A stretch of 64,000 nucleotides of DNA, taken from Auriscalpium vulgare (taxonomy: Eukaryota > Basidiomycota > Agaricomycetes > Russulales > Auriscalpiaceae). The notes beneath the pieces were generated by a model. The model made no database searches and had not been told where the DNA came from. It saw only the letters and a list, made by a program, of their open reading frames with translations. Position numbers and translations under genes: made by a program. This document shows, one piece after another, positions 41,332 through 53,540 of the stretch. Within the stretch, counting starts at the first letter, position 1. Every line of letters begins with the position of its first letter. Location of the stretch: NCBI GenBank assembly GCA_019915015.1, contig JAHBBC010000019.1, positions 186,001-250,000 on the forward strand. Direction: 5' to 3'.

Positions 41332-42282
41332 TATATACATCAATACATATGTTATAGACTATTCCTCTAGGCTTTTCAAAGCATCTAAGTCTGTCACCTC
41401 CCCATTCGTGCATCCAGAAATCAACTCTGGCAGTAGGTAAAAAACTACAACGAGCTGTAATAGTAGTACAATGGCTGTTGTTCTAGCAATGGCAATAATA
41501 CTACAGTCGTATTTACAACGCAGGGGATAGGAATAGCAGTATTGTTACAGCAGGTGCCTATTGACTGTATTTACAGCCACTGTAGCCAATAGTGTGGGAT
41601 CTGTTGTAATTACAGCGCCTGCCAGCACCTGTATTGCGGCTTCCCTGTAATTACAATGGCTGGTAGCCCCAATAACACGGGTTTCGTTGTATTTACAGCC
41701 CTTGGAAGCTGCAGAATTGTGTTTTTACAGCCACTGCGCTTCACCACATCACGTGCTCCGTTCCAGCTACAGCCCTCGGTGCAGCAAATCCTCGTTTTTA
41801 CAGCCGCTGGCGGTCACCACATCACGTGGTCTGTTGTAATCACAGCCCTCGCTGGCACGCTGCAGCACTACTGCTGTTTTTACAGCCGCTGGCGGTCACC
41901 ACACCACGGGGTCGGTTGTAATTACAGCCCTTGGCGCAGCACTGCCGCTGTTTTTACAGCCGCTGGCGGTCACCACATCACGTGGTCTGTTGTAATTACA
42001 GCCCTCGCTGCAGCACTACTGCTGTTTTTACCTCGCTGCAGCACTACTGCTGTTTTTACAGCCGCTGGCGGCCACCGCATCACGGGGTCGGCTGTAATTA
42101 CAGCCCTCGGGGCAGCACTACTGCTGTAATTACGGCCCTCTGGGCAGCACTACCGCTGAAATTACAGCCGCGGGTGGTCACCGCGTCACGGGGCTGGGCA
42201 GTTGCAGCAATTGCCAGCTAGCTCGTGATTGGTTTGCGGTCCCTCCGTGTGTGCATTCACATATTTGAATATACAATGTAGA
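41332..42282 (-). repeat. Subterminal-type repeat array next to KDZ-B
   Basis: From about 41,640 to 42,240, irregular units of 75-104 bp repeat TTTTTACAGCCGCTGGCGG, TCACCACATCACGTGGTC and TGTAATTACAGCCCTCG, with GCAGCACTACTGCTG palindromes. The array ends just before the KDZ-B stop codon. 41,332-41,640 shows weaker repeats of ATTTACAGC and CAATGGC. Frames inside (up to 157 aa) are repeat artefacts. Confidence 0.8.
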
Positions 42283-44723
42283 CTACCAGCCCGCGACTGA
42301 TTCTGCGCCGCTCTCGTGTCCATCAAGACTACTGCCGTCGTCAGCGCTGAGCGAGTTGTCCGAGTCTGACGTCGGCGACGTCAAATGAATCGGCACCGTT
42401 GCACGCCGGTCTTCGGCGGTCACCGTGGTCGGAGGATATGCCGTCGACGGCCACAGCTCCGGTTGTTTCAGGGCACGCAGCACCGGCCGCCACATGTTCA
42501 CGAAGCTACCCGACAGCGCGCGGTATTGTGCAGCCTGCCGAGACGCGTAAGCACGTAAGCCAGAATTGATGCTGTCGGGTGCGTCGCTGCGGCTCTCCAT
42601 TTGGCTGTCCCACGTACGTGCGCTGTACTCGAAGTCGAGAACACAGCGCTGCATTTCCATGAGCAAGTGCTGTACCTCTTCGTCCCAGCGCAAGTAGCGC
42701 GCCCTGCTCGTAGCCCAGTCGACACGAACGCCTGTGTACACGTCAATAGGGTGACTGACCATCAAAATCCAGGTACGCACTTTCGAGGACGTCTTGATCC
42801 GTCGGCTGGTCGTCTCGGGGAAAGTCGCGGGCGTCCTGCTTGAGGCTCTTCCAAATCCAGCTGACCGTATGTGTACCTTGCCCCAGTTCTCCCACCAGTC
42901 GAGGAGCTCGTATGTCTTCGTCTTTGAGCTGGTGAAGCGTTGATTTCCAGTCGCCATCGGGGTCTAAAGCACATAGTGCGCTGTACGAACCACGGTATCG
43001 CGCAATGTATCGCTTCTTCTTATCTTCCAGCCGATCAATCATGCCCCGGGCACGCGTGTTTGCTTTCTGGCCCGGACCGTCCACGTGGACGCGCTTGTAG
43101 TGCCTGAGGCCAAGGGACACGCGTAGGAAACGTCGAACCTGCATAAGAGTCAGCACCAGATTGAACAGCGCCTTGCAATGTCTGCACCTGATGCAACGAG
43201 TCCTCAGCCTGGGCGCGACGGAGACGAGTCTCCTTTTCAGCCAAACCTGGGACACACGCACTCGCGCGGAGTGGGGGAGATAGCTCGGAGGGTAGGAGCA
43301 GGGTGATCTTCGAGGGATCTGGCGCCGTATCAACAGAATTGTCTGTTGCTGAGGCGGCCAAGAGATTTGCCGTGCCCGGCATGTAGATCTGTTGAATCGC
43401 GCGCCATGCCGTGATGCGATGACGGAGTACATTCTGGCGCTCCTTCAGCGTTGCTTTGGCTGCGGGCGTGCCGTCCAAGTCCGCAGCACGCATCACGAGT
43501 AGCCGTCTGTAAAGGGCTCAGATGATATACAACAACAAAGCAGAAGCTAACTCACTGCTGGTCCTGTAGGTCCATTCCCGTCGACAAGAACACACTGGCG
43601 GTCGTCTCATGCGGGGAGATCTGGCCGAGCGCCGCCTGTTCCGCTTCTTCGCCCGCTAACTCAATACGCACGTCAGCCATTGATGTAGCTAAATTGACCG
43701 GCGTGAGTTTAGTTCCCATGAGGTACGGCACAGCTTACTTGTCTCTGGTTCCTCGTATGGGTTGGGCCGCGTCCGGTCTTCCTCGTATGCATTGATCATG
43801 TCCTCCCACTCTTGCCTGAGGGCTGCGGAAATTTTCTCGTTTGCTTCCTCGAAGCTGGCTTTCTGCTCACTGCGCCAGTAGACGGCGGCCTTGATGGCCT
43901 TCTTGAGAGCGGAGCCTAGCAAATACTGTCAGAGCCTAGATCTAACCGAGATTGATTGATGTACCTATATTGATGAGCTTTCGCCAATTGATGGCCCCGA
44001 GCACGTCATCAAGGTTCTCTTGTCGCGCGCCCTTGGCCATCTCGCGTGTGCTCAGCGCGGCGCCGTTGAGCTCTGCCCATCCTCCCTCGATGCCTTCCCC
44101 GTGTGCGCGACCCATCCCTTTCGTATTGTTGTGCGAGAAGGGCCCTTGACAGGAAGCGCCGTGCGTGAGGAGGTGAAACTTCGGGATGAGCCAGCGAAGT
44201 AGCATCTCGGAGATCTCGATCTGGCGTTCGCGCGGGTGCTTTGCCATGCGCCGCGTGAAATTCTTGTGAAATGAGCATGCGATGTCGTATGAGATGTAAC
44301 ATTTCTTGATGCCTTTCGCGGTCATTGCAATGGTCGAGAGGAGGATGTAATCCATGCTCGAGTATCTAGCCATTTGTGAGCCCAGTAGGACAGCGACAAG
44401 TTTACATGACTCACTTCTCGCCCTTCTGTAGATCGCACACGCTATGTTTACGATAGAAACAATGACGAGAGCAGATCACGGCCCCAACACCGTTGATCGC
44501 GAAACGTTTTGCTGTCGGCTTGTTCGCGTCGCCAACGGCTGCGTGATTGGACGCGCAATGTTTCGGCTCAGGCTCGTCCACGTAATCCTTCATGAACTCG
44601 TTGTAGAGGGTTGAGTTGACGAAGTAGCCCAGCCCCGGAGCCAGCTCAACGTCTGCTAGTCCGCGGTTCTTCAGTTTCAACTTGAAATTCGCATCCATCG
44701 CGAGAAACAGCGCATGTTTCCAT
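42283..44723 (-). pseudogene. KDZ-B transposase, N-terminal half missing
   Basis: Coding begins at a splice acceptor at 44,723 (WKHALFLAMDANFKLKLK), so the CxC2 half is absent. Preserved: catalytic Asp of MDANFKL, ISYDIACSFHKNF (Asp) and GEGIEGGWAELNG (Glu), then INWRKLINIG, YWRSEQKASFEEANEKI and HVDGPGQKANTRARG, and a Ser-rich C-terminus ending at 42,283. Introns separate at least five exons. A frame change near 43,150 (AEDSLHQVQTLQG against VRRFLRVSLGLRHYK) indicates an indel. It is clearly closer to KDZ-C than to KDZ-A. Cut off within an intron, it is a dead copy. Confidence 0.88.
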
Positions 44724-44929
44724 CTAATGACAGTTCAGAATAGGAACAGTAGACTTTGAAACAGGCACTGGTAACCAACTGTGGGGACATCTGTAGTAGT
44801 ACTAAGACCTACAGTAGTAGGGAAAGTAAAGTGGTTTCTGTAACTACATAGTGAAGTAGTTAGCTGTTAGTGTAGTGAAGTAGTTGGCTACTAGTCTGCA
44901 AAATACTATGCTGAGCCTGCAGTGCCGAA
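44724..44929. other. Junction upstream of KDZ-B with KDZ-A-like end motifs
   Basis: The first ~60 bp are the remaining intron of KDZ-B. At 44,780-44,890 there are TAGTGAAGTAGTTAGC and TAGTGAAGTAGTTGGC words, close to the GAAGTAGTT motifs of the KDZ-A ends, and CTACAGTAGTAGGG. No gene is present. Confidence 0.5.
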
Positions 44930-45790
44930 TCCCTCCAGCAATTCACTATATCCAGCACATTTCACTTGCAGGCCAAACTACCCGCAATTCACTATATCCA
45001 GCGCATTTCACTACGGGCCATTCTACTTGCAATTCACTATATCCAGCACATTTCACTTGCAGGCCATTCTACTCGCAATTCACTATTATCCAGTGCATTT
45101 TACTACGGGCCATTCTACCCACAATTCACTATTATCCAGCGCATTTCACTTGCGGGCCATTCTACCTGCATTTCACTATATCCAGCGCATTTCACTTGCG
45201 GGCCATTCTACCCGCAATTCACTATTATCCAGCGCATTTCACTTGCGGGCCATTCTACCCGCATTTCACTATATCCAGTGTTTTTCACTACGGGCCATTC
45301 TACTTGCAATTCACTATATCCAGTGTTTTTCACTTGCGGGCCATTCTACCTGCATTTCACTATATCCAGCGCATTTCACTTGCGGGCCATTCTACCCGCA
45401 ATTCACTATTATCCAGCACATTTCACTTGCGGGCCATTCTACCCGCATTTCACTATATCCAGTGTTTTTCACTACGGGCCATTCTACTTGCAATTCACTA
45501 TATCCAGTGTTTTTCACTACGGGCCATTCTACTCGCAGTTCACTATATCCAGCACATTTCACTATGGGCCATTCTACTCGCAGTTCACTATATCCAGCAC
45601 ATTTCACTATGGGCCATTCTACCCGCAATTCACTATATCCAGCCCATTTCACTACGGGCCATTCTGCCTGCAATTCACTATCATCCAGTGCAATTCACTT
45701 GCGGGCCATTCTATCCGCAATTCACTATATCTAGCGCATTTCACTACGGGCCATTCTACTTGCAATTCACTATATCCAGCACACGGGACA
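44930..45790 (+). repeat. 45-bp tandem array, about 19 units
   Basis: The unit is GGGCCATTCTACCCGCAATT, then CACTATATCCAGCGCATTTC, then ACTAC/ACTTGC. The period is a multiple of three, so all three forward frames stay open for 270 codons or more; these frames are not genes. It lies 3' of the KDZ-C transposase and is probably its subterminal array. The AGTGAAATG word recurs inverted at 63,450-63,510. Confidence 0.92.
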
Positions 45791-46052
45791 GGCCAGTACT
45801 AAGAACACGGCACTTTGAAATCACTTCCCGGCAGCATATAATTCACTATGGGTCCAAAACATCACAAGTCGACCACTTTACTTACTCTAGTAACAAATTT
45901 TTCACTGCGGGTTCAAAATCGTTCAAGTCAAGAGGTCACCCATTCAATCTACTACCTCACTATACTACAAATGAAGACGTGCCGTTAAATAAGTCCTACA
46001 TACATGCATGCATGACGAGAGTCACTGACATCTCCGGTGCAGAGCAATTGCT

Positions 46053-49000
46053 TCAAAGCCGTCGGAAGTCATCTTCTTCCTCGTCACTTTTGGTGCTCGT
46101 TGCATCTGACTCCTCGGAGTCCGACAAGTCAACCGTAACTGAGGTGTCATTGAGGGCGTCGGATGCGATGGATGATCGCACAGGAAGGGAGAAAGCAAGA
46201 GGGAACGTGTGCGCCGGTGCTGTAACACCCTCAGTGGCATCAAGGTAAGGGCGCGCGGGCGCATCGTGGACCTGTATATTGAGGACATCATCACGGGTGC
46301 CGGCCTCGGTGCCAGTGTCTGCGTCAGCGGCGTTGCTGTCTACATCCATCTCCTCCCACGTCGTTGAGTCGAAGCAAATGGAGAGGTCCGGGTGGTTCGG
46401 CGACGGCGAGGTCCAAGAGATAGACAGGCCGTGCACCACAAGCGATTTTGTCCACTGCACTTGAAAGGTGCTGGCCAAGCTGGAGTAGATGGTGGCTTGC
46501 CGAGCAGCGTAGGCTTCCAAAGCGCGGACGATGTCCGTCGATTTATCAGTCTGTATCCGGGCGCGACACCACCACCAGTCCGACTTCCAGAGGAGGAAAC
46601 GGATGGATCGATCCATCTCCACCTGGAGGAGAGTTATCTCCTCCGCCCACCGGCGAACACGAGCACGGCCCTTCATCCACTGCACTCGTAAGCCTGCGAT
46701 GAGATGTCAGAACATAGCAGCGGAATGCAGACAACAGTTGATCTACTTACTCTCATGCACTTCCTCTTGAGATGCGGGATCGGCGCCGCCGCCGGGAAGA
46801 TCGCGTGCGTCGGGCTTGAGGACTCTCCAGATCCAAACGCTGTCTTGCGCCTTGAGGACCTTGGCCGGTGTCCTCGTCGTCGCCCTTAGGTGCGCGAATA
46901 TCTTCTTCGCGAAGCGGGCGAAGGTGAGTCACCCATGAACCCGCTGGATCCAGGATTCCCAAGGCAGCGTGCGACGCTCTGTAACGTGACACGTGCATGC
47001 GTAGCTTTCCATTGAACCGTTTGAGACTGTCGCGGGCACGAGTGTTGGACTTCTGCCCGGGGCCATCCACATGAACGTGTTTGTAGTGTATGAGCCCCAT
47101 GCGAACGCGTAGATGCCGCCGGACATCGTGGAGTGCGTCTTCAGCCTGCGCTTGCCGTAGGCGGGTGGCCTTCTCGATGAGGCCAAGAGTCAGCCCCGTC
47201 GACCAGAGCTCACAGGGGACCTCAGACGGCAGCCAGAGCTGTTCATCTTCGGCCAATGGAGGTGTCGGGGATTTAGGTGCAGCTGTTGCAGCCGCAGCTT
47301 GTTCCGCTTTAGCTCGTAGCACAACAACGACAGGCATATACACCAGCTGGATGGCACGCCAGGCTGCGATCCTATGACGCAGCGCATTGCGCTTATTCTG
47401 GAGCGCGACCTTGCCAGCGGCGGTCTTTGAGTCTTCCGATGAAGCCTTAGCACGCAAAGCACGCCTGTATACATCATCGGTCTGAAGATCAGGCAGGGGA
47501 GTACAGCATCAAACACGTACTGCTGATCCTCCAGATCGAACCCGGCACTCAAAAATGCGCTTGCTGACGTTTCGTGGACCGACAGCGAACCATTCCCCGC
47601 CACGTCGCTAGCCTCTTGACGCGCTAGCTCAAGCCGTACATCCGCAAGAGTTGTTGCTGCGGAATAAGGTCCATTCTTGTTAGTAAGGAGTCGGTAGGAA
47701 TATCTAGACACTTACAAGTAACGGGCTCGTGATATGGGTTGGGTTTCGAGTTGTCCGCATCCCAGGCCTTGACCATGGCTTCCCACTTCTGGATTACCGA
47801 TGCGGGGAATGTCGCCGTGGATTCTTCAAGAGCCTTGTGTTGCTTGAAGTATGCGGCAACAGCGACCTTGAGGGATCGAGAGAGCTGGTCGCCTAGTTCG
47901 ACATAAGCACAAAATCAACACGTAGTAATATCAGAACTTGCCTAGTGTTGTAACCTTTCGCCAGTTGATGGCCCCGAACTGGTCATCCAGAGCTTCGCGC
48001 CTTCCATCTCCTGACATCTCACGCGTGCTCAGTGATGCGCCGTTCGTCTCGGACCAGCCGGCTTCAATACCTTCTCCACAGGTCCGCGCCATGCCTTCGG
48101 TGTTGTTTAGGTTGAATCCCACTTGACAGGGCAAGCCATGCGCAAGAAGATGGAATTTAGGGATTAAGAAGATGATCAGTGTCTCAGAGATGTCGATTTG
48201 ATACGCCTCAGGAAACTGCGACATGCGCCGCATGAAATTCTTCGAGTATTGACACGCAATGTCATACGTGAGGACAATTCGCTTCATGCTTGAAGCTGTG
48301 CCGGCGATGGTCGAGAGGAACAGGAAGTCCATATTGCAGTATCTGCGGAGTAATGAGCGATGCGCAGGCCTGCCAATGAGTGCTGCTTACCTTTCTCCCT
48401 TCGAAAGATCCCCTACTCCATTCTTGCGATAGAAAAGGTGACGCGCGCAGATGACAGCACCTACGCCATTGACGGCGAAGCGTTTCTGTGCCGGGATGTT
48501 TGCAAGATCAACCGCGGCGAACGAGGATCCACAGGCTTTCATCTGCACCCCGTGATATGTCAGCACTACAGTCGATGGTCAATTCACGTGTACCACTTGC
48601 CTCGACCTCGTCTTTGTGCTTTTCCAGGTGCGCTTCAAAGGGCTCTTTTGGAACGAAGTAGGACCAGCCCGGCGCAAGCTGGGTGTCCTTGAGACCGCGG
48701 TTTTTGAGCTTCAATTTGAAATTGGCGTCCATAGACAGGAGCGTCGCATGTTTCCACCTGCGCGAGGGCATCAGACAGGCTCAACACAACCGGTCCGCAT
48801 GATAGTGATTTCACCAAGTAAAATACATACTGCTCGCTGTCTGGTTCATCTTCCCATCCGTCGTCCATATTTCTCCCTGGCTGCGGACAGGCTGGGCATT
48901 CGACTGCGAGCTCTCCAAGTGTTGTCCCATTGATGCCGGCCGGATCGTGTGCGCGTCCAGCGCGTTTGCAAGCTCGTGCATTTCTGAAGCATCGTACACT

Positions 49001-50096
49001 TCGTATAAAGTCTTTATAGTGATTCTGTAAGATCATCAGTGTCGGTCTCCATCGCGATTAACGGCAGCGCCCACCTTCGGCTGAACCAACCCAGTCGCAT
49101 CGGTCACTTTGACCAGTCCCAACCAGAAATCGTACGCATTGAGCTTACCCTGGATTGTCATGGCATGGAATAACTCGAGGGTCCGGAGCGTGGTCACAGT
49201 CCGGGGCCGCGCCACTGTGGCTGGCCACCATCCCGCCCGAAGGAACTGGATGTACGTGTTTGCGGTGTGCTCGTTCCTGCAATCACAGAACCGAACGTGT
49301 AGAGTATGAACTCCGGAGATGTCGATGACCGTCACAGCAGTCGACTGGTCGCGTGGGCAGGGGCAGGAGCGGCCATCGTGACCAAGTTGAATACACAGAC
49401 CGGCGTTGGCAAGCGAGTATTTTGCAAAGAAGTACCCGTTCCATCTCTGGTTGCACCGTCAGCATTGCATAGATGCCAGCGGATGGACACGATCATACCT
49501 TGATGCGATGGAGAGGGTGCTTACCATGCGCCTCGCAACAGCATGCATCACAGATAACTTCCTGCCCAACACAGTCCTCACACTTGACGGAGGCCAATTC
49601 GGTATTGCATACAGGGCATACAGAGTCTGGGTTGATGGATCCCCAGCCGTCGTGGCGAATGATCTCATCAAAAAATTCGCCTCGCACCGAAACCCACTCC
49701 AAAAGAAGATCGACCTGGATGTTTGTGCCACGCCATATGAGCCGAGAATGGCAAAGAGGAGAACACACTGACCCTCGTCTTTCTCTTCTTCTTCTGTCCA
49801 AACATCTCGTCTGTGATATACACGTCTATGTTGTTGCTCGCGGGTATGTCTTCTAGCTCGTCGATCAAGGCACTTGTTGACGCAGCTGGATCAGCTGAAC
49901 TGGAAAGTTCTGGTGAAGGAGGTGAATCGATAAGTGGTTGAGGTGGAACATCAAAGTGCAGGGTTTGGAGCCGAGGCTTGCGACGATGGGAAGGGACCGA
50001 AACGGTTGTGTGTCGGGCTTTACGAGGTGCAAGTGGTCCTTTGGAGCTGTAGATGGAGACCCCTGCCATGGTTCTGGGTATATACTTCCGCACCAT
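46053..50096 (-). CDS. KDZ-C transposase, nearly complete, with CxC2 cluster
   Basis: The start is MVRKYIPRTMAGVSIYSSKG (50,096) or the second Met at 50,069. A basic/Pro-Ser N-terminus ends in FGQKKKRKTR. The CxC2 cluster is VCPVCNTELASVKCEDC and ICDACCCEAHGKHPLH (49,520-49,640). Then VRFCDCRNEHTANTYIQF, AGWWPATVARPRT, CPACPQPGRNMDDGW and the KDZ core: Asp of MDANFKLKL (48,733), Asp of TYDIACQYSKNF (48,270), Glu of CGEGIEAGWSETNG (48,070). The C-terminal half has INWRKVTTLG, YKHVHVDGPGQKSNTRAR and a Ser/Asp-rich tail ending at 46,053. About ten short introns. Near 46,868 a one-base indel separates IRAPKGDDEDTG from KVLKAQDSVWIWRVLKPD. Confidence 0.88.
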
Positions 50097-50494
50097 AGTG
50101 GAAAATGCAACAGCAGACAGCACATAAGACGAGTTGGCCAGCGGGAGGAGCGTGCGCGACTTTGTTAAGCGCGTGAGCCTCGCCCGCCTCGGAAGATGCC
50201 GGCACTTTGTCACGCTGCTATAAGGCATCTCCTCTAGGGGCAATCTTGTCGAATTAATTGATAAAACTTGCTACAATAGCTCAGAGAGAGTATATAAGCC
50301 TTCCCAGAGTCTTTCTGCAAACGAAGCCTCATGCTTTATTGCTTGTTTGGTGGTATCACATCTCTGTCACATTTGTGAGCGGCGTGACGGTACTACCTGC
50401 GCCTTGCATGTGACCGCGTTGTACTCGCTCGTTGAAGTCAAGAGCGGTGTTATCACAAAGCGGCGAGGCAAACAAATTTGTAGAATACAGATGG

Positions 50495-50690
50495 AGTAGA
50501 TAGTGAATAATAGCGAATAGATGCACGAGGTAAGTATCTGCACGGTCGCCTCAGAAAGAATACATATGCAATAGACAGCAAATAAATGACTCAGGTAAAT
50601 GTCCGCGCGGTCGCCTCAGAAAGAATAAAGATGAGCTAAATAGCGATTAGATGGCTGGGGGAAATGTCCACGCCATTGTCTCAGAAGCGG
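50495..50690. repeat. About 68-bp repeat, three copies
   Basis: Each unit has AATAGCGAATAGATG-like sequence, GGTAAATGTCCGCGCGG or a variant, and TCGCCTCAGAAAGAATA. It lies between the KDZ-C start and the next minus-strand gene; the rest of 50,250-50,743 shows nothing recognisable. Confidence 0.75.
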
Positions 50691-50743
50691 TAGAGCCGAC
50701 GGAACTCGACCTTGTTGATGCTAAGACAATTTGGAGAATGCGA

Positions 50744-51370
50744 TTAGTCGCTCAATAGGTGAGGTGAGGATGATGCCACGTACCGGCAGCCTGTGAATAC
50801 GAGAGCCCTGGCCATGGCTGCCCCGGCCACGGCATGGACACCTTGCCTGTGGAGTTCAATCTCTTGGTGAACGGCTGAAACAAGGCGGCGCTGGCCATGG
50901 ATAGCGGCGGAGCCCGTTTCCAGATTCTCGACACCACGTTCGACAACCGACAGCGCATGTTGAAGTACCTCAGCTTTGAGAGACTCGAGGGCTTGGATGT
51001 ATTTTGGGATCCAGTTGCAATCATCATCGCCATCCGCACGCAGGTCGTTCTCGATGACCTGGCAACGTCGCCAGAGTGCTCGCTCTTGCTCTTGCATGAA
51101 GGGTGTGAGTAGAGGGTCCTTCTCGCAGCTCTTGTAGACTATGTGCGTTGCATACGCGTACCTTGACAATTTCATCAGTCGGGAGGTTGCAAGCCAAAAG
51201 ATGTGTACGCACTGCTCATTGAACTTCACCACGTCGTTGTCCCTCAGCACCTTCTCCCTATCCTGCCTCTTCACCTTTGAGACCTTCCGGCGTCCTACGC
51301 GTTTGATGTTGTTGTAACGATTTTGATAGTCCTTAAGACGCGACTTGTTTCTGTGGGACGTTCGTAGCAA
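50744..51370 (-). CDS. Unknown protein, Arg/Lys-rich N-terminus
   Basis: The open frame reads LLRTSHRNKSRLKDYQNRYN, KRVGRRKVSKVKRQDREKVL, then FNEQCVHIFWLATSRLMKLS, EQERALWRRCQVIENDLRAD, YIQALESLKAEVLQHALSVV and a hydrophobic C-terminus (HAVAGAAMARALVF). The true start is unresolved: MLSYYDR upstream at about 51,435 may be a first exon joined by an intron with a GTGAGC donor. No family is recognised. It lies between KDZ-C and the tandem gene array and shares the transposase strand. Confidence 0.5.
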   Translation of the reverse strand: MLRTSHRNKSRLKDYQNRYNNIKRVGRRKVSKVKRQDREKVLRDNDVVKFNEQCVHIFWLATSRLMKLSRYAYATHIVYKSCEKDPLLTPFMQEQERALWRRCQVIENDLRADGDDDCNWIPKYIQALESLKAEVLQHALSVVERGVENLETGSAAIHGQRRLVSAVHQEIELHRQGVHAVAGAAMARALVFTGCRYVASSSPHLLSD

Positions 51371-51668
51371 ATGAGCTTGTGGACAGACTCGAGTTTTGGA
51401 TTCATAGAAAGGCTCACCGATCGTAATAGGACAGCATTTTGGTTATGGTGAATGGAAGGAGGCCGGGGTTGGGGAAGGGGCGAGAGAGTGCTTGTAGTAT
51501 GAAGCAGAGATATCGGAGGCACACAACGTGTCGCGCCCTTTGCACTTCCCAGCCAAGCCCAAACGTTCTTGTGTGTTGGGTACCATGGGCCGCAGCTCAA
51601 TAGTCAAAAAATTCTCGCAGCTCGGGGCACGTTTGTAGCGCGGGATGGTGAGGTGCGGAATATTTTGG

Positions 51669-53540
51669 CTGCCGCCTGTCCTCACTATGCAATGTTTGCC
51701 ATGTTTTATTCAGGGCGGCAACGCCGGCCCGCACCATTGAGATATCGAACTAAGAGGTTACACGGGCCATCACGCACTCACGAGAGACAAGACCATGCAG
51801 ACTTTTGAACACAACATCGTGAATGGCATTCAGCACCACAAAGGTATATACACAAGATTGCACATGACATACAGACTACACGAGCACACCCGCCAAAGCA
51901 CACCGGGACACAGGACAAGCGGCAATGAAGACAAGAAGCTGATAGTTCAAGAAAGAGATCGAGAGCACAGCATATCAAACATCACAATCATTCATATGGA
52001 GAATATACCAGTCATCAGCAAGACCACGCTCATAGAACCCGCGGAATAAGGCCCCATGATATGCGGAGACATATTGCTGGACATTGCTCCTGCGCAAAGA
52101 CGTGAGTTAAGAGGGAATACGTGAAGGCGAAGGAACCGCGTACCAGGGACCTTCGTAGACGCCTTCAAGGCGGCCGTTTGCAATCGCAAAAAACGTGTCA
52201 CCTAGGGGGGCTGTTTCGAGGCGCCGGATGTGCTCCTCCTCCGTCTCTCCCGGCGCTACCTCCATCTCACCCGGCGCTCCATCCACCTCGGCCGGCGCAA
52301 CGTTGGAACCACCTGCAAATGCCATGGTTGAGAGGGTGGACACCGATGAGACTGAGCCCAGTGTTGATGGTGAGGTTGCATGGGACCTTCGTTGAATGCC
52401 CGCGTTGGTGGCGATCCACGAGGATACTGACGGGTCGATCCAAATTGGGCTCGGAGAACGCGGGGTAGCAGGCTGAGGCGCGGCAGGCATGGTCGCTGGC
52501 GTGGGACGGCCATGCGGGGCAGCAGGACGCTGGGCAGCAGGACGCCGGGCAGCAGGACGTGGGGCAGCAGGACGTGGGGAAGCAGGCTGAGGCGCGGCGG
52601 GCACCGTTGCTGGCGTGGGATGATTCCTGGTCATGGGGCTGTTCCTAGTTGGCGATTGGAATTGGCTATCGCGTGCTTCGGACCTTCTGTTTGGCGAATC
52701 GAACGCAGATGGTGCCTGCTCCTAGAACGTCATCAGCAAAGATACAACGCCTGCCGAAATGTCGTGGCATAACTGACCTCCTGCCAGCCCATCATCCGGA
52801 CGCGTACTTCATAGTCATTGTGTTGGCCCACGGCGGCAGAGTGCGACGCGATGTGGAGATCGAGGTTTGATGAGGACTGCGGAGGCGGGCGAGAGCTCAC
52901 ATGGCTCCCGTGGGAGCGCGGAGATAGTGGCATGCGGGTGTGAGTAGCGCTTGAGCCTGGGGCAGTTGGCGTGACCGACGGCGGCATGGAACCGGGCATA
53001 GGTGGAGGTGAAGGAGTGAGGGCTGGTGGTGGAGTGAGGACTGCAGAGGGAGCAAGGGCTGGTGGCGGTGTGAGGGCAGCAAAGGGAGCAGGCGTCATGG
53101 TCTCGGGGTTGACGGCGGGGGTGTAAGGTCCCATGTGAGGAGTGAGCGACAAGAGAGGGGTACCTCGGTAATAGGCTGGCTCCCCATTACCGCGGTCGCC
53201 ACTGAAGACATTCTCGCCGGAGTGGAAGTCCTGAGGCCCAAACGCCTCCCAGTGAGCAAGGGCACTGTCCCACGTGTCAAAGCCTTGCTGGATGGATCCA
53301 GCCGCACCGCTAGTGGCGAGGCTAGCCTTGAGCCTACAAAACGTGAGCAAGGTGTTGCGCAACACGCAGCAGATGGACTTACCAGTTGTTCGTCAGACCA
53401 ATTGCATGACCAGAAATTACTACAAAAAATGCACGTCCGCGGCGCGTGCGAGGGGACGCCGGCGGCGTTGGGGTGCCACGGTGCTTTGACGCAGGTGTTC
53501 CAAAGCGCCTCATGAGGAGGGGGTCAAGGGAGGGGGACAA
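51669..53540. repeat. Tandem duplication unit 1 (1,872 bp)
   Basis: It begins CTGCCGCCTGTCC and is followed after exactly 1,872 bp by the same sequence. Units 1 and 2 differ by a handful of substitutions. The junction lies in the AGGGGGACGACTGC minisatellite that precedes the gene in unit 3. Confidence 0.97.
51975..53513 (-). CDS. RNase H1 N-terminal-like two-module protein, copy 1 (459 aa)
   Basis: Exons 53,513-53,383, 53,333-52,778, 52,721-52,144 and 52,089-51,975 have GT-AG borders and sum to 460 codons. Exons 1-2 encode AFFVVISGHAIGLTNNW, GSIQQGFDTWDSALAHWEAF; exons 3-4 encode TFFAIANGRLEGVYEGPW, SNVQQYVSAYHGALFRGFYE, DDWYIL. Both resemble the RNase H1 N-terminal (viroplasmin-like) fold, which binds RNA/DNA hybrids or dsRNA: aromatic start, G-x-x-x-G-hydrophobic-x-x-x-W, and a later GF motif. 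Between them is a Pro/Ala/Ser-rich linker with direct repeats (RPAAPRPAARRPAAQRPAAP). No RNase H catalytic domain follows. Function unknown; part of a three-copy array. Confidence 0.72.

Noticed and set aside
41656..42129. 157-aa frame in the ACAGCC array
   Set aside because: Low-complexity translation of tandem repeats, with no start context or neighbouring exons.
44884..46248. Open frames of 454, 270 and 278 codons in all three forward frames
   Set aside because: The 45-bp repeat period is a multiple of three, so every frame repeats a 15-residue unit and stays open; all three frames open at once is a repeat artefact.
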